Origin: Chionoecetes opilio | Taxonomy: Eukaryota; Arthropoda; Malacostraca; Decapoda; Majidae | NCBI GenBank assembly: GCA_016584305.1 | Contig: JACEEZ010026182.1 | Coordinates: forward strand, 99,632 to 163,631 | DNA: 64,000 nt | Direction: 5' to 3' | In this document: positions 44,010 to 57,764 of the stretch, piece after piece | Layout of the letters: each line of letters starts with the position of its first letter | Position numbering within the stretch: the stretch's first letter is position 1 | Made by a program: the position numbers and the translations under genes | The notes under the pieces: model-generated | What the model was told of the DNA's origin: nothing | Databases searched by the model: none | What the model saw: the letters and a program-made list of their open reading frames with translations, nothing else

Positions 44010-44285
44010 CTAAGCGTCACCGGTAGCCGAGAAACCCATGGGACCTCTGCAGTGTTGGAAGCGGACGTAAGGTGTGATAAAGGTTGTCAGGTGTTGGTCG
44101 TCCTCGTGCAGTTCCAACTGCCAGTACCCGCACAAGGCGTCCGCAGTGGTGAAAAAACTTGCTGACGGGTTAACACTGTGAACGGCGGTGAATGGAGTTG
44201 GGGCAGGATGTGTCGGGCGGGCCACTTGAGCGTTGAGTTTCGTCAAGTCAACCGTGATTCTCACACCTTTATCCTTAACCTTGTT
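44010..44285 (-). pseudogene. Ty3/gypsy reverse transcriptase fragment
   Basis: The minus strand reads VRITVDLTKLNAQVARPTHP, then ADALCGYWQLELHEDDQHLT and FQHCRGPMGFSATGDA, the palm/fingers part of gypsy RT upstream of the YVDD box. It stops abruptly at both ends: LINE sequence begins at about 44290 and LTR-like sequence follows below 44010. Protease, RNase H and integrase were not found. Confidence 0.85.
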
Positions 44286-44289
44286 TGAA

Positions 44290-45330
44290 CAGATGTTCAA
44301 AGGAAGCGATGAGGAGAAACTCAAAGATATTGTGATAACTAGGGAAATGTTTTTTAGGAAATCAGTTGAGATAGGCGATGTGCCATTATTGTGGAGGAAA
44401 GGAAATGTTGTTCCCATATTTAAGAAGGGAGACAGAGGACTAAAGTCAAATTATCGACCCGTATGTCTAACATCAGTGGTGAGTAAATTATTGGAATCTA
44501 TTATTGCAAAAAACAGTAGAGAGCACTTAGATAAACATAGTTTGATCAATGATTCACAACATGGATTCACCAAGGGTAGGCCATGTCTCACCAATTTATT
44601 GAGTTTTTATAGGAAAGTTTATGAGGCGGCAGATAATTTTAAGGATTATGATATAATATATCTGGACTTTAGTAAGGCATTTGACAAAGTACCACACGAG
44701 CGACTCTTAAATAAGGTTAGGGCTCATGGTATAGATGGGAAGGTTCTTCATTGGATCAGAGCTTGGCTAAGTAATAGGCAACAAAGTGTTACAATTAATG
44801 GTTCTAAATCTGAATGGGTAGGGGGCTACTGGTGACAAGTGGAGTTCCACAAGGGCCCTGTTTTGGGCCATTACTTTTTTTGATTTACATAAACGACTTG
44901 AATAGTGGGATTAGCAGTGATATCAGAAAGTTTCCCTGATGGTACTAAGTTAGGTAGGATTTTTGGATAAACAGTCTGACGTAAACATATTGCAGGGAGA
45001 CTTAGATAAATTTAAAACGAGTGGGCAGTCAGATGGCAGATGGAATTTATTATTGATAATGTAGCGTTATGAATGTTGGTAGAAAAAACCCTGTAATAAA
45101 TACACCATAACAATGTATCGCTGAAAAGCTCAGAAGGTGAAAAAGATCTTGGGGTGAGGGTGAGCCCAGACCTTCGACCTAGGAAACAATGTATTGGGGC
45201 CAGAAATAGAGCTAAAGAGTATTAGGATTCATTACCAAGTTGTTAAAAGTAGAAGTGCGGAAGTTATTCTAAAGCTTGATCTGGCTCTAGTCAGGCCTCA
45301 CCTAGACTATGCGGTTCAGTTTTGTCAGTA
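44290..45330 (+). pseudogene. CR1/L2-like LINE reverse transcriptase, decayed
   Basis: The plus strand carries LWRKGNVVPIFKKGDRGLKS NYRPVCLTSVV, HGFTKGRPCLTNLL and IIYLDFSKAFDKVPHERLLN (44660-44720). After a frame break near 44830 come TSGVPQGP and FLIYINDLNSGI. The catalytic FADDT box has degenerated to FPDGT (about 44932-44946). Thumb remnants continue to DLALVRPHLDYAVQFC at 45280-45327. It lies in opposite orientation inside the gypsy remnant, between gag and RT pieces. Confidence 0.85.
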
Positions 45331-45339
45331 GTAGAACCA

Positions 45340-45727
45340 TCAGTAGTCAGTAGAACCATTTTCAATTGGATCTCCGCGCACGTCATAGCGTTACCAGTAC
45401 ACAAGTCGACCTCCTCTGCCAGGTTCTTCAGGCGTACGAAGAAATCGGAGAATGATTCGCCGTCAGCCTGCTTACAACACAGGAGTTCTCGACGGCGCAG
45501 TGCTTCATTCGTTGGCTCTTGAAGTGGGACTGTAGGGTGTCTAAGACCTCTGTCACAGTCAAGGAAGTGTCAGGTGCGATCCCTACGGTATGTTCTAGGA
45601 TCCTTTGTACGTCCAGTCATACAGCCATCCGCAGCTGGATGAGTTGCTTATGTCGTGGCAGCCTCTTTGAATTCTCATGGTGGAGAAATCTTCCCACAGA
45701 CGACGCCACTGCCGGAAAACTTGGAAG
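45340..45727 (-). pseudogene. Ty3/gypsy gag fragment (C-terminal part)
   Basis: The minus strand reads QVFRQWRRLWEDFST, then in another frame LPRHKQLIQLRMAV, ALRRRELLCCKQADGESFSD and FFVRLKNLAEEVDLC. This W-RR-W…LRRREL pattern is typical of the capsid region of the gypsy family found here. The N-terminal part of the same gag is at 50906-51427, beyond an inserted 5.2-kb LTR element. Confidence 0.75.
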
Positions 45728-45731
45728 GAAG
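45728..45731. repeat. 4-bp target duplication GAAG, left
   Basis: GAAG directly precedes the first LTR and directly follows the second (50902-50905). Confidence 0.7.
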
Positions 45732-47425
45732 TGTGTTGACAGAAATTGGGGGTCACTGGTATGGGGGTTTTATAACTGGTCAACGTTACTTGAATGATAT
45801 TATTTGGGGGATGATTTGATAAATGATTACAACTTGAATGAAGAATTTGACTTAGTCTTCTGACTTCACTATATGATTATAGTATGACCACGTCTCACTG
45901 CGGAGAGTACTGAGAAGGGGATGTATTTAAAGGGGGAAAGGATAATAAGGTTTAGGTTAAAGGGATTTGCTGCCACCAGCCCTGGCGAGTATTTCACTAT
46001 GATTACTCCCTGGGCACGTTTGATTAATATTAATATTAGATTGATCTTGGTAGTCGTGGTTGGTACGTGGAATTATACCGAGTAAAGGCGGACTCTTTTG
46101 GAAGTGTGGGGAATTATTTTCCTAATACAAAATAATCACCTGGGTTTTTATAATAACACAAGAACTATATTTGCAAAATGATATCCTATTTATTCATAGT
46201 GACATGGTAAGTCTCTCACTCAAGATCATATTCAACATATAAGGGTTAACACTATACCGAGAAAACTCTACTCGGAAATAAGAATAACCTTTACACTCTG
46301 ATACAGGAAACTCTTACTATGTGATGAAAGGAAGCTCTTAGGAGCATAACTCTCCTCACTGGATCCTATTTAGTGAATTGCCCTACACCTAGGAAAACAT
46401 ACCACTTAACATTTATAAATTACACATGGAAGATAGGTATCTAGTAGAGAAAGAATATGGCGAGAAAATGTTGTGTGTGTTTCCTTAAGACCATGTGGCC
46501 GTGGAGAGAACACGAGCCAGCCTACAAGGACGCGTGGAGAACAATCTCGTTAATAACACTTATAAGGATGGGCGGAACATCTATGCCTTAGTGACACTGA
46601 ACTGTACCTATATATTTATATAGAAATATATAGATATAATATACTAAGGGAGAAAAAACACCGGAGTTAGGAGCAATGTCTTACCTACAAGGACGCGTGG
46701 AGAACAATGACTCCTCGTGGCATCGTGGCCTTCCCGCACCAAAAGGGAACTTGTTGGAAAGTCTCACCGTGACCTCAAATGAAAAACTTATAATCCCGAA
46801 TAACTATTTAAGTAATGAAACTCGCGTACCTTAGAAGAGGCTGTCCTAATAAAAACCGGTTACTTTGATGTAGAAGAATTTAATATCTGTAGTCTAATAT
46901 CCAAGAAGGATGGTTTTATATGTAATGTCGACGTCCGAACACCTATTTAAGAGTGAGGTGGTATGAAGTGCTTCTTAGAACTTTGGTGCGTTTTCATTTT
47001 AGCGCGAAATTTTTACTAAGATATCAAATCATAAAACATGATTGATAACGATGGGGATTATTTTGAAAGCCATTAGATTCTAGGAGGGTCCTAAATCTGA
47101 GAAGATGGTTGGGAAAGAATGAAAAGAATTGAATACATTAGTTATCATTTGATCGGGGAAATAATTATTCCACGAATTTTGACTCGCATACGGCATGTCG
47201 GGGAGAGAATGGAAGGAAGGAAGAAAGAAATGGCGGGTGAAGGCACGAAAGAAGATAAACAAAATGGCGTGTAGGATGCCAAAATGATGAGAAAAGATGG
47301 CGGAAAGAAAGAAAGTTGATGAATAAACCCGTGCCAAAGAAAAAAAATTTAACTCCCGACAAGACATAGCTCGGGAATTTTATAATAATAATTTTCCTAC
47401 TATCTCCCAAATAATGGGCATTACA
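45732..47425 (-). repeat. LTR, left copy (1694 bp)
   Basis: Near-identical to 49208-50901; differences are mostly single-base indels, many in homopolymers. Contains no convincing ORF. Confidence 0.85.
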
Positions 47426-48339
47426 CGCGCCCTATTCTCCGGAAAAATTTAAAATTCTATGGGATCAAAGTAACTACTTACGGATCATGTTTTCCGTTTA
47501 AACTGCGTCAAGAGGAGGTGTGTATGGGACGAATTTAGAGTGAATTTAAGGGAAATTCTTCTGTTCTTTGAAAACGGGGGTCTGCTTTGTTTAATTACAC
47601 AAAAATCCAATGAAAGGAAGTATCCCAATCAACCTGATACCTGGGTAATGACGTGACCGTCACCTTGACTCAGTGTCTGTATTCTCGGTGCAGGGAGATA
47701 TCCCAGAGGCGCACGCCGGCTACTCTGGTAAATGTAAAGAGCCCAACAAGTCCTGAAATATCCGCCACACCGCAAGCTGGTTGACTGTAAGGTGAGAAGC
47801 GTAGTACTACTATCTCGAATTAAAATACTCCTCCCACTGAAAACCCGGCTTAGCCCGTGAGAATCAAAACCTCCGACTTCTAGACATGAGAAATCCTCCT
47901 AGACCAAATTTCTTCATCTAGTCTGACACTACACTACCCTTTGACTCACTAAGTTTTCATTTAACACTTTTCGCTTTAAACTTCACCTGAATATACCTGG
48001 TCGTGTTGATTGTAACTTGAATTAAAATACCTTGAAGACTCCCCCGAACCAGACTGAGTCTGTTAATTTAAATTCTGGTGAGACTGGTATCCCAATCAAC
48101 CTCTTACCTGGATATATTACGAACATACTGAACCTCAATTTGTTTTTAATCTGGTCAATGTTTTACATTTAACACTTTTCTATTTGATTTCCACAAGAGT
48201 AATAACCGGGTGACGCTACAACTACCCTAACCAGAGTAGGTATTAAACTTTCAAGTTCATAAAAAAATTTCAATGTTCATAAAATAAATTTTCAATGTTC
48301 ATGCTCAAAATAATTCTTCCTTGATTTTCTAATTTAACA

Positions 48340-48729
48340 CTATTTGATACCGAACTCTTCCATCTTGTTGTTGATGGGTGACATCATGGGTCTTGTTGAC
48401 GCCCGGTACTTCTTGATGGCCTTCAGCTCTTCAAAACGTTTCAGGAACTCTTGTAGGTTCTTGGAAGCTAAGAGTGTGCCCATTCCTGAGCCGGTGTCGC
48501 TGCATCCTCTGTCTCCGTAGCTGTTTGGGTCACCGCTGTTGTTCTGCTGGTTGTTGCAGGACACGGCGGCGGCGGACAGGCAGTTCAGACGCCCCTTGAT
48601 ACCCTGCACGGCAATTATGTACAGGTTCTTGGCGCTTGTGTTGTCAGCGCAGCTCATGTCGGTGACGGGTAAGCCGAGGGAAAACCAGGACTTCCCTCCC
48701 GACGAGGCTTCACGTCCTCTCTTTGCCAT
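48340..48729 (-). pseudogene. Ribosomal protein L23 (uL14) N-terminal fragment captured in an LTR element
   Basis: The 129-codon frame starts in a strong context (ACCACCATGG). It reads [40 protein letters not shown] and [16 protein letters not shown], matching the first ~57 residues of eukaryotic uL14 (normally 140 residues), including the CADNT.AKNLYII and GIKGRLN motifs. Beyond VSCNNQQN similarity stops; the rest (…[17 protein letters not shown]… to EEFGIK) is unrecognised. Several conserved residues are changed (KFRISLGLP to KSWFSLGLP), so it is not a normal ribosomal gene. The upstream 48730-49000 is GC-rich GGC repeats. It lies between two LTRs, in the same orientation proposed for the element. 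Confidence 0.75.
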
Positions 48730-49005
48730 GGTGGTGGTTGCGAGGCGTGTGGATGGTGTGGCGGCTAGGCGTGGCGGCTGCAGCGGCTAGGAGCGGCGGC
48801 TACGGCGGCTATGGCGGTGAAGGGCGGCATAGCTGAGGCGAGCGTGGCGGCTAGGCGCTGAAGTCTCAAAGGGCGCGGCGGCGGCGACGAAGGGCGTGGC
48901 GGCGGCTGGCTCTAAGGGCGCGGCGGCTGGCTGCGACGAAGGGCGCGGCTGCCGAGACGCGCGGCATGTAGCGGTGAAGGGGGGGCGGTGGCTGTGTCGG
49001 CTCGC
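48730..49005. repeat. GC-rich (GGC/GCG) repeat region
   Basis: GGCGGCTA, GGGCGCGGCGG and related units repeat irregularly upstream of the RPL23 fragment. Confidence 0.8.
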
Positions 49006-49207
49006 TTCTTATAGCTCACTGCCCCCATGGTCATGGGTTCATGTGTGTATGGTTTTGGTTTATAGGGGGAGATCTAATAAGCCTACTATAATGATCGTTA
49101 CTAATGAAAAAATTTTCTGAAATTTGACTATCTTGCTATTTATTTTCCAGGTGAGATTCTGTTGCTGTTATTTGTAGGAAATAACATTCCACCGCTTTAG
49201 TCACCAG

Positions 49208-50901
49208 TGTGTTGACAGAAATTGGGGGTCACTGGTATGGGGGTTTTATAACTGGTCAACGTTACTTGAATGATATTATTTGGGGGATGATTTGATAAAT
49301 GATTACAACTTGAATGAAGAATTTAACTTAGTCTTCTGACTTCACTATATGATTATAGTATTACCACGTCTCACTGCGGAGAGTACTGAGAAGGGGGATG
49401 TACTTAAGGGGAAAGGATAATAAAGTTTAGGTTAAAGGGATTTGCTGCCACCAGCCCTGGCGAGTATTTCACTATGATTACTCCCTGGGCACGTTTGATT
49501 AATATTAATATTAGATTGATCTTGGTAGTCGTGGTTGGTACGTGGAATTATACCGAGTAAAGGCGGACTCTTTTGGAAGTGTGGGGAATTATTTTCCTAA
49601 TACAAAATAATCACCTGGGTTTTTTTAATACACAAGAACTATATTTGCAAAATGATATCCTATTTTTCATAGTGACATGGTAAGTCTCTCACTCAAGATC
49701 ATATTCAAATATAAGGGTTAACACTATACCGAGAAAACTCTACTCGGAAAAAAGAATAACCTTACACTCTGATACAGGAAACTCTTACTATGTGATGAAA
49801 GGAAGCTCTTAGGAGCATAATCCTCCTCACTGGATCCTATTTTAGTGAATTGCCCTACACCTAGGTAACATACCACTTAACATTTATAAATTACACATGG
49901 AAGATAGGTATCTAGTAGAGAAAGAAAAATGGCGAGAAAATGTTGTGTGTGTTTCCTTAAAACCATGTGGCCGTGGAGAGAAAAAGAGCCAGCCTACAAG
50001 GACGCGTGGAGAAATCTCGTTAATAACACTTATAAGGATGGGCGGAACATCTATGCCTTAGTGACACTGAACTGTACCTATATATTTATATAGAAATATA
50101 TAGATATAATATACTAAGGGAGAAAAAACACCGGAGTTAGGAGCAGGTGTCTTACCTACAAGGACCGTGGAGAACATGACTCCTCGTGGCATCGTGGGCC
50201 TTCCCCCACCAAAAAAGGGGAAATTGTTTGGAAAGTCTCACCGTGACCTCAAATGAAAAAACTTATAATCCCGAAATAACTATTTAAGTAATAAAACTCG
50301 CGTACCTTAGAAGAGGCTGTCCCTAATACAAACCGGTTACTTTGATGTAGAAAAATTTAATATCTGTAGTCTAATATCCAAGAAGGATGGTTTTATATGT
50401 AATGTCGACAGTCCGAACACCTATTTAAGAGTGAGGTGGTATGGAAGTGCTTCTTAGAACTTTGGTGCGTTTTCATTTTAGCGCGTATTTTTACTAAGAT
50501 ATCAAATCATGAACATGATTGATAACGATGGGGATTATTTTGAAAGCCATTAGGATTCTAGGAGGGTTCCTAAATCTGAGAAGATGGTTGGGAAAGAATG
50601 AAAAGAATTGAATACATTAGTTATCACTGATCGCGGAATAATTATTCCACGAATTTTGACTCGCATACGGCATGTCAGGGAGAGAATGGAAGGAAGGAAG
50701 AAAGAAATGGCGGGTGAAGGCACGAAAGAAGATAAAACAAAATGGCGTGTAGGATGGCCAAATGATGAGAAAAGATGGCGGAAAGAAAGAAAGTTGATGA
50801 ATCACCCGTGCCAAAGAGAAAAAATTAACTACTGACAAGACATAGCTCGGGAATTTTATAATAATAATTTTCCTACTATCTCCCGAATAATGGGCATTAC
50901 A
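49208..50901 (-). repeat. LTR, right copy (1694 bp)
   Basis: Direct repeat of 45732-47425 with the same termini. Confidence 0.85.
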
Positions 50902-50905
50902 GAAG

Positions 50906-51427
50906 AATCAGCCAGCAACGTCGGTGGGCTGTGGGCCACATGCTTGCCTGCGGAAGTCGCGACGGTGGGCGTGGCAGCCACAGGAGAGGCGGCGAGCGAG
51001 AGGTGGTTGTCGCAGGAGCCGCGACCGTGGGTGACGGGCCGCGCGCACCGGCTTCGTGGGAGGCTGAAGGTGAAGGAATGTGCCGCGCTCTGGCAGCAGA
51101 CTGCGGAGGAGACAGACGTGTGACAAGGACTTGAAACCGTGAATCCTCCTCCTTTCTCCTGGCCTCGTTGTCACGTAATCGTCTCTCCTCATCACGCTGG
51201 CACCTCTCCTCTTCATCCTGGATGCGTCGATTATTATCAGCTGATAACCGGGACTCCTCCAAATAGCGAATCAAGCTTGATATCGCGTCCCCCGATAGCG
51301 GGGATGAATGTGTTGTGTTTAGTCGTTCAAAGGGTGGGGAAGCGATTTCCTCTTCGTCATCCTCCGAGCCGCAAGCCGCGAATGACAAAACGGGGAATGA
51401 CATCTTGAAGGGAGACACTAATTTCAA
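50906..51427 (-). pseudogene. Ty3/gypsy gag N-terminal part
   Basis: A minus-strand frame from M at 51427 (or MSFPVL slightly inside) includes SSLIRYLEESRLSADNNRRI and a charged heptad-rich stretch EERCQRDEERRLRDNEARRK, a probable coiled coil. A Ser/Pro/Ala-rich segment follows. It ends at the LTR element; in another frame the flank SPPTLLADSS would continue into QVFRQWRRLW at 45727 once the insertion is ignored. The N-terminal coiled coil followed by the W-rich capsid region fits the gypsy gag pattern. Upstream sequence to about 52290 may contain the leader, but I could not define an LTR. Confidence 0.6.
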
Positions 51428-51473
51428 AAGATAACCACCGTACGTGGAATATCAAGAACACAGGGAGATGTGG

Positions 51474-51540
51474 GTTGTGTGTGTGTGTGTGGTGTGTGTG
51501 TGTGTGGCGTGTATGGGTGGCGTTGGAGCGGGGGGGGGGG
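51474..51540 (+). repeat. (GT)n and G-tract
   Basis: GTGTGTGTGTGTGG repeats and a G14 run at 51529-51542. Confidence 0.9.
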
Positions 51541-52319
51541 GGAAGATGGGGTCTGCCGGGCCGCCCTTCTTCTTGCACCTGTCTCCAATGTCACCCGTAC
51601 CAAGCGGCGATCCGATGAACAACCAACGGGGCCCCGGTACAAAAAACGCACACTGAAAAACACACACGGCACTTATGGTACACTGGTGACCCTACCGTCA
51701 TACGCAGTCCACACGCCTTACGTCTGTTCACAGGCACACGAACACACGTCGCTGGAGACGAAGTAGTCCAGGGAGGAAGCGTGGGTCGCGGTGAAGAGAT
51801 GCCTCGTGGCGTCAAGGCGGTGGTGTGTTCTGGGGAATGGCGGGAGTCGTTGCCCGTCTCTCTAAGTTCTTTTACCTGCGATCTGCGCCATGCTGCTCCT
51901 ATCTTCCGTAGGTGTTTATTATAGAGAACAGAGATATGCGGGACCACCCGGCGAGGAGCCGGTCTTGAAGGTCTGACCGCGGGGCAACGACTAAGAGTAA
52001 GTTACATGGATGCCTGGAGGGCGGTGCACTATTGCCACATTGTGGCGCAGTTGCCATATAACAATATGTGTGTATTAAGAGGCGTGCATATTATGTAGGT
52101 GTGACTGTCTGGTTATAATCACATATCCACATTTTCCTCGAGTCATTATTGCAGTTACCTCTTACCTGTTTGTGTTACCTGTGTATGACCCAGGTGAGAG
52201 AGTGTGGGAGGAAAAGTAAGATTGTGAGGCGAGTATTTTCATCATTACTGTTAGGCTGCTTATAGTGCTTACACACGGGCGACTCTGGCACTACTCACTA
52301 GTACTCATGTGGCCCAAGG

Positions 52320-54240
<1,921 letters not shown>

Positions 54241-54299
54241 CGGGGATGTGGCTTCCCTATGGGGGAAACCTTTTTTTTTTTTTTTATAAAAACCCCTTT

Positions 54300-54452
54300 T
54301 TCCGGCAGCATGTGGGGGGTTCTTAGGCTCCCTTAGGGTACAAAAAATTTTTAAAAGTGGATATTGGTTCCACCCGGGGAAATCAACTCAGGTCACCGAG
54401 AATCCCAATTTGGAACGTTTAAACCACTCTGTTTACCCCCCCCCCAAACTTT
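54300..54452 (-). mobile_element. SINE1 fragment, corrupted
   Basis: GGGGGGTTCTTAGGCTCCCT, AAAAGTGGATATTGG and TTTAAACCACTCTGTTTACC follow the minus-strand SINE1 order with short A-B spacing. Confidence 0.55.
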
Positions 54453-54559
54453 ACTTTTGATGATGCATTAATTTTTTAAAACTCTAAAAAATAAGGGGTT
54501 TAAGTTTCATTCAAACCACCAGGGGCCCCGGTAAGACAAAAATTTTTGACGTGTTTTTT

Positions 54560-54755
54560 TCCCAAGCACACAAAAACACACACACCACAAACACACGCAC
54601 AACCACGCACGGGCACGCACGCAGGGCACGCACGCACGAAGATACGAAACGCACGCACGCACGCACCACGCACGCACGAAACGCACGCACGAAAGCCCCC
54701 GCAGCAACGCCCGCACGCACGCAGGGCACCCCCCACACACACACACACACACCCC
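54560..54755 (+). repeat. (CACG)n / (CA)n tract
   Basis: CGCACGCACGCA repeats with CA repeats on both sides. Confidence 0.9.
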
Positions 54756-54759
54756 GGGG

Positions 54760-56840
54760 GTTTCCTGTGGTGGGGATTTTTGGGCATTTGGTGCCCGTGG
54801 CCACGCTGAGCGCCGCCACTAGTATAACCCTTTCTGCTGTCTCTTCGCCATTGGTCTATGATGCTTTTTGCGGCAGCGCGAGGGTGGTAATGGGGAAAGG
54901 GGGGGTTGATCGGGTATTGCCCTTTGGGAAAACTTGCTAGGTGGTTCTTGAAACGCTAAAGGTTATTTTTCCTTTAAATCACGCAGGGTTGGGCAGTGCA
55001 ATTGAAGAGGGGGGTGGCCCCTCTTTTTAGCGAAAGCTTTTTTTTGGGCGTCTTGACTTTGTTTGCCTGGGGATATCCTTTAAATAGGCAGACCCGGGAA
55101 CCCCGGGGGGGTGTTTGCTGGACCTACATTCAAGTTATTTTAAAATTTTTCCCGGGGTCAAATTTTTGTAAAAGGGATAATTTTAAGCGTACCTTTCTCT
55201 ACGCCTTTCGGTGAGAAAAGGGTTTTCGAGTTAAACGAAACCTTTTCCCCCATTAGCCCAAAATGCCCGGCGCCCAAATATTCTTCGGTGAAAGACCCTT
55301 TGTACTGTTTTAAAAGTGACTCCCCTTTCAAACGGGCCGGGCCATGGACTCCACACTGCAAAAAAACCCCCAAAAAAAAACGGTATCACGGTGACTTGTA
55401 TAATGTCACATAGGAACCCTTTCCCACGTGCCCGGGAAAAAGTGCAAAGGGAAACCCCGCCACCTGGTTTCTTCCCCTTCCCTTTCCCACATTTTTATAT
55501 GTTGGATAAAGTTTCCGTCACGGCTGAGGGAAATTCCTAGGTTCTTATATGCTCTTTTTTTGTCTTTGTAAAACCCGTCCGGGCTGCAAACGTTGTGTGC
55601 TTTTGTATTTAAATTTCCCCCCTAAAACTGTAATTTTATATGCTCAAATTTTTGTCATTGAAGGACATGTTATTTTGCTCTGCCCAGGGGGTAAAGTAAA
55701 TGCCGGGTTTCGGGTTGTTGTAGTTGTTGGGGCCATCAGATTACTGAAGAAACTTCCTTCATTACCCGGGTGCCCATCGCAAAAGAAGCTAAAAGAGAGT
55801 GTGGGAAACGTGTTTTTATTCGGAGATGTGGAAAAAAAATACCAAGACCCCCAAAGGCCCACCCCTGTGGCACTCCACTTTTTGACCCTGACCCCTGAGA
55901 CACTCCCACCCCCAAAGCCGCAAACGGCACTGCCCCTGCAGTAAGGGAGTGAAAGCCAATCCCGAGCTTTCCAGAATTTGCCCTTTTGGGTCGTTTTCTT
56001 GTGTATTTAAAATGCCGGGGTTCTCCTTGTAAAAGGCTTTCCCCGCAAAATCAGATGGGACCAACCCAACATTTTTTTTATATTCCGCTTTTCAAAAAAT
56101 TGGGTTTCATGTGGGCAAAGCGTTGGAGAGGCATAAACCCGCCTAAAAGGCGAAAGCCATTTTGGGTTTTGGTTCTTTTTGTTTTTTTTTTCAGATATTA
56201 AACCATTTTTCTTAACCATTTTTTCTCCCCAAAGGGACTTTAATAATGGGGGGGTTTAAAGGAAATTTTGGTCAAATAAGTTTTTTTGCTTCGGGTTTTT
56301 GAACCCTCCCTTTTTGGTTTGGTGGGGATTTTGGGGCCTTTTTTAATTGTTTGGGGGTTTTTTCCGGGTTTTATTGAAGTTCTAAAAAGAGGGGGACAAA
56401 GGAACGCTCGGTTTTTAGCAAAAAGGTTTAAGGAGCACAGAAAGGGAAAGTAAACGGGTCCAGCTCCCGATTAAAGTAGCCCAACTTTTTAAAATTGCCC
56501 TTTTTATGTGCCCTCTGCTTAAAGTTATGCCCGTCAGTTTTGATGTGCAGTCAGTACCTTGGCAAAAAAAGTCCATGGGGGATTTGATTATTTTGTCTTT
56601 TACGGGGTTGCTGAAGACACTTTTTTAGGGGGCAGTAGTTCTTCAACAATTTTCCTTGGGGTTTATTTTTGGTTTTGCCCTCCCGAGTCAGCAGTGGGCC
56701 AAAACTCGCTCTCTTATGACTTGTTTGCGGCCTAAATTTTTAAAAAATTTGGGGGTTTGGTTTTTAAAACATGCCACAGCTTGTATTTCTTTCCGGCATT
56801 TTTAATTTTCCCGATCTTTTAAGTTTTTTTTCTTAATGGT
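54760..56840. other. Low-quality sequence, nothing identified
   Basis: Long homopolymers and frequent frame changes. No protein, RNA or repeat could be recognised with confidence. Confidence 0.5.
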
Positions 56841-56854
56841 AATAATGGTAATTC

Positions 56855-56975
56855 ACCCCACACACCCACACACAACCCCACACACACACACAGACCCCAC
56901 ACACACACCACACACCACACACACACCAAAACACACCACACATTTCACAAAACAAACCCACACACACACACAACC
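56855..56975 (+). repeat. (CA)n-rich tract
   Basis: Interrupted CACACA repeats. Confidence 0.9.
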
Positions 56976-57764
56976 CAACATCGGGCACTACCATTAAAGG
57001 GGACTACACTGGAACCCCCTGAACAGCCGTCGAGCGGGAAAAGTTTAATGTTCCCCAGGTCTTCACGCCATATTTAGGGGTAACTTATAGTGGTCCTGGA
57101 AAAAGGGCCCCACCCCCTAACTACGTCCGGTTTTTTTTTACTCGGGCCTTTGTGGGAAAGGGGGGATCGCCGGGGGGGGGACCCACGAAAGGGGAAAACA
57201 CCGGGGAAAAGAAGAAAATTTTGAGTTATTTTTTCGCGAAATTGATATTTCCCCCTGGTTTTTTACGGGGCTCTGTTCTCGCTGACAAAACTATAGAAAG
57301 ACCCGAGGTAGTGGCCCGTGTCCCGAGGTTCTAAAAACCCAAAAAAACAAAAGGGCTAACAGAGCCCTTTTTCAAAAAGGGAAGCAACTGGGAGGGCGTA
57401 ATGTGTCCCTACCACTTTCTTTTCTCTTTTAAAGAGGGCTCTGCTTTGACTTTTTTTCCTGGTTTAGAAGCCTTTTCACATCAACCATCACCTAGGTCTT
57501 CCTATGTTTTTCAGCGAGCACGGAAATATAGCACCTGGAAAATTTAATTTTTGCCCCAAAAAAAAAACCCCGAAATTTTTTCATCTCTATTTTCTCTTTT
57601 TAGGTTGTCATATTTTGGTTTTATAGTATTAAAAAACCTTTTAATTGAGTTCCTTTTGTTGGGCTTTCCCCCTAATAAGTAGTGGGACATCATGGGTTTA
57701 TGGTTACTTGACGAGCCAATGAATAAATCCCTTTATTTTTATACCAAAATCACCAAAACCCTTT

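Larger units (their letters stand above)
45732..50901 (-). mobile_element. Non-autonomous LTR retroelement (LARD-like) carrying an RPL23 fragment
   Basis: Two direct repeats of 1694 bp (45732-47425 and 49208-50901) begin TGTGTTGACAG and end GGGCATTACA. They flank 1782 bp with no gag or pol. A GAAG duplication lies outside. The minus orientation is inferred from a purine-rich GGAGAATAGGG tract next to the left LTR (47426-47445), which would be the polypurine tract. The internal region encodes a fragment of ribosomal protein L23. The element interrupts a gypsy gag gene. Confidence 0.8.

Noticed and set aside
45732..47425. Segmental duplication explanation for the 1694-bp repeats
   Set aside because: TG…CA ends, identical length, a 4-bp duplication outside and interruption of gypsy gag fit LTRs better.
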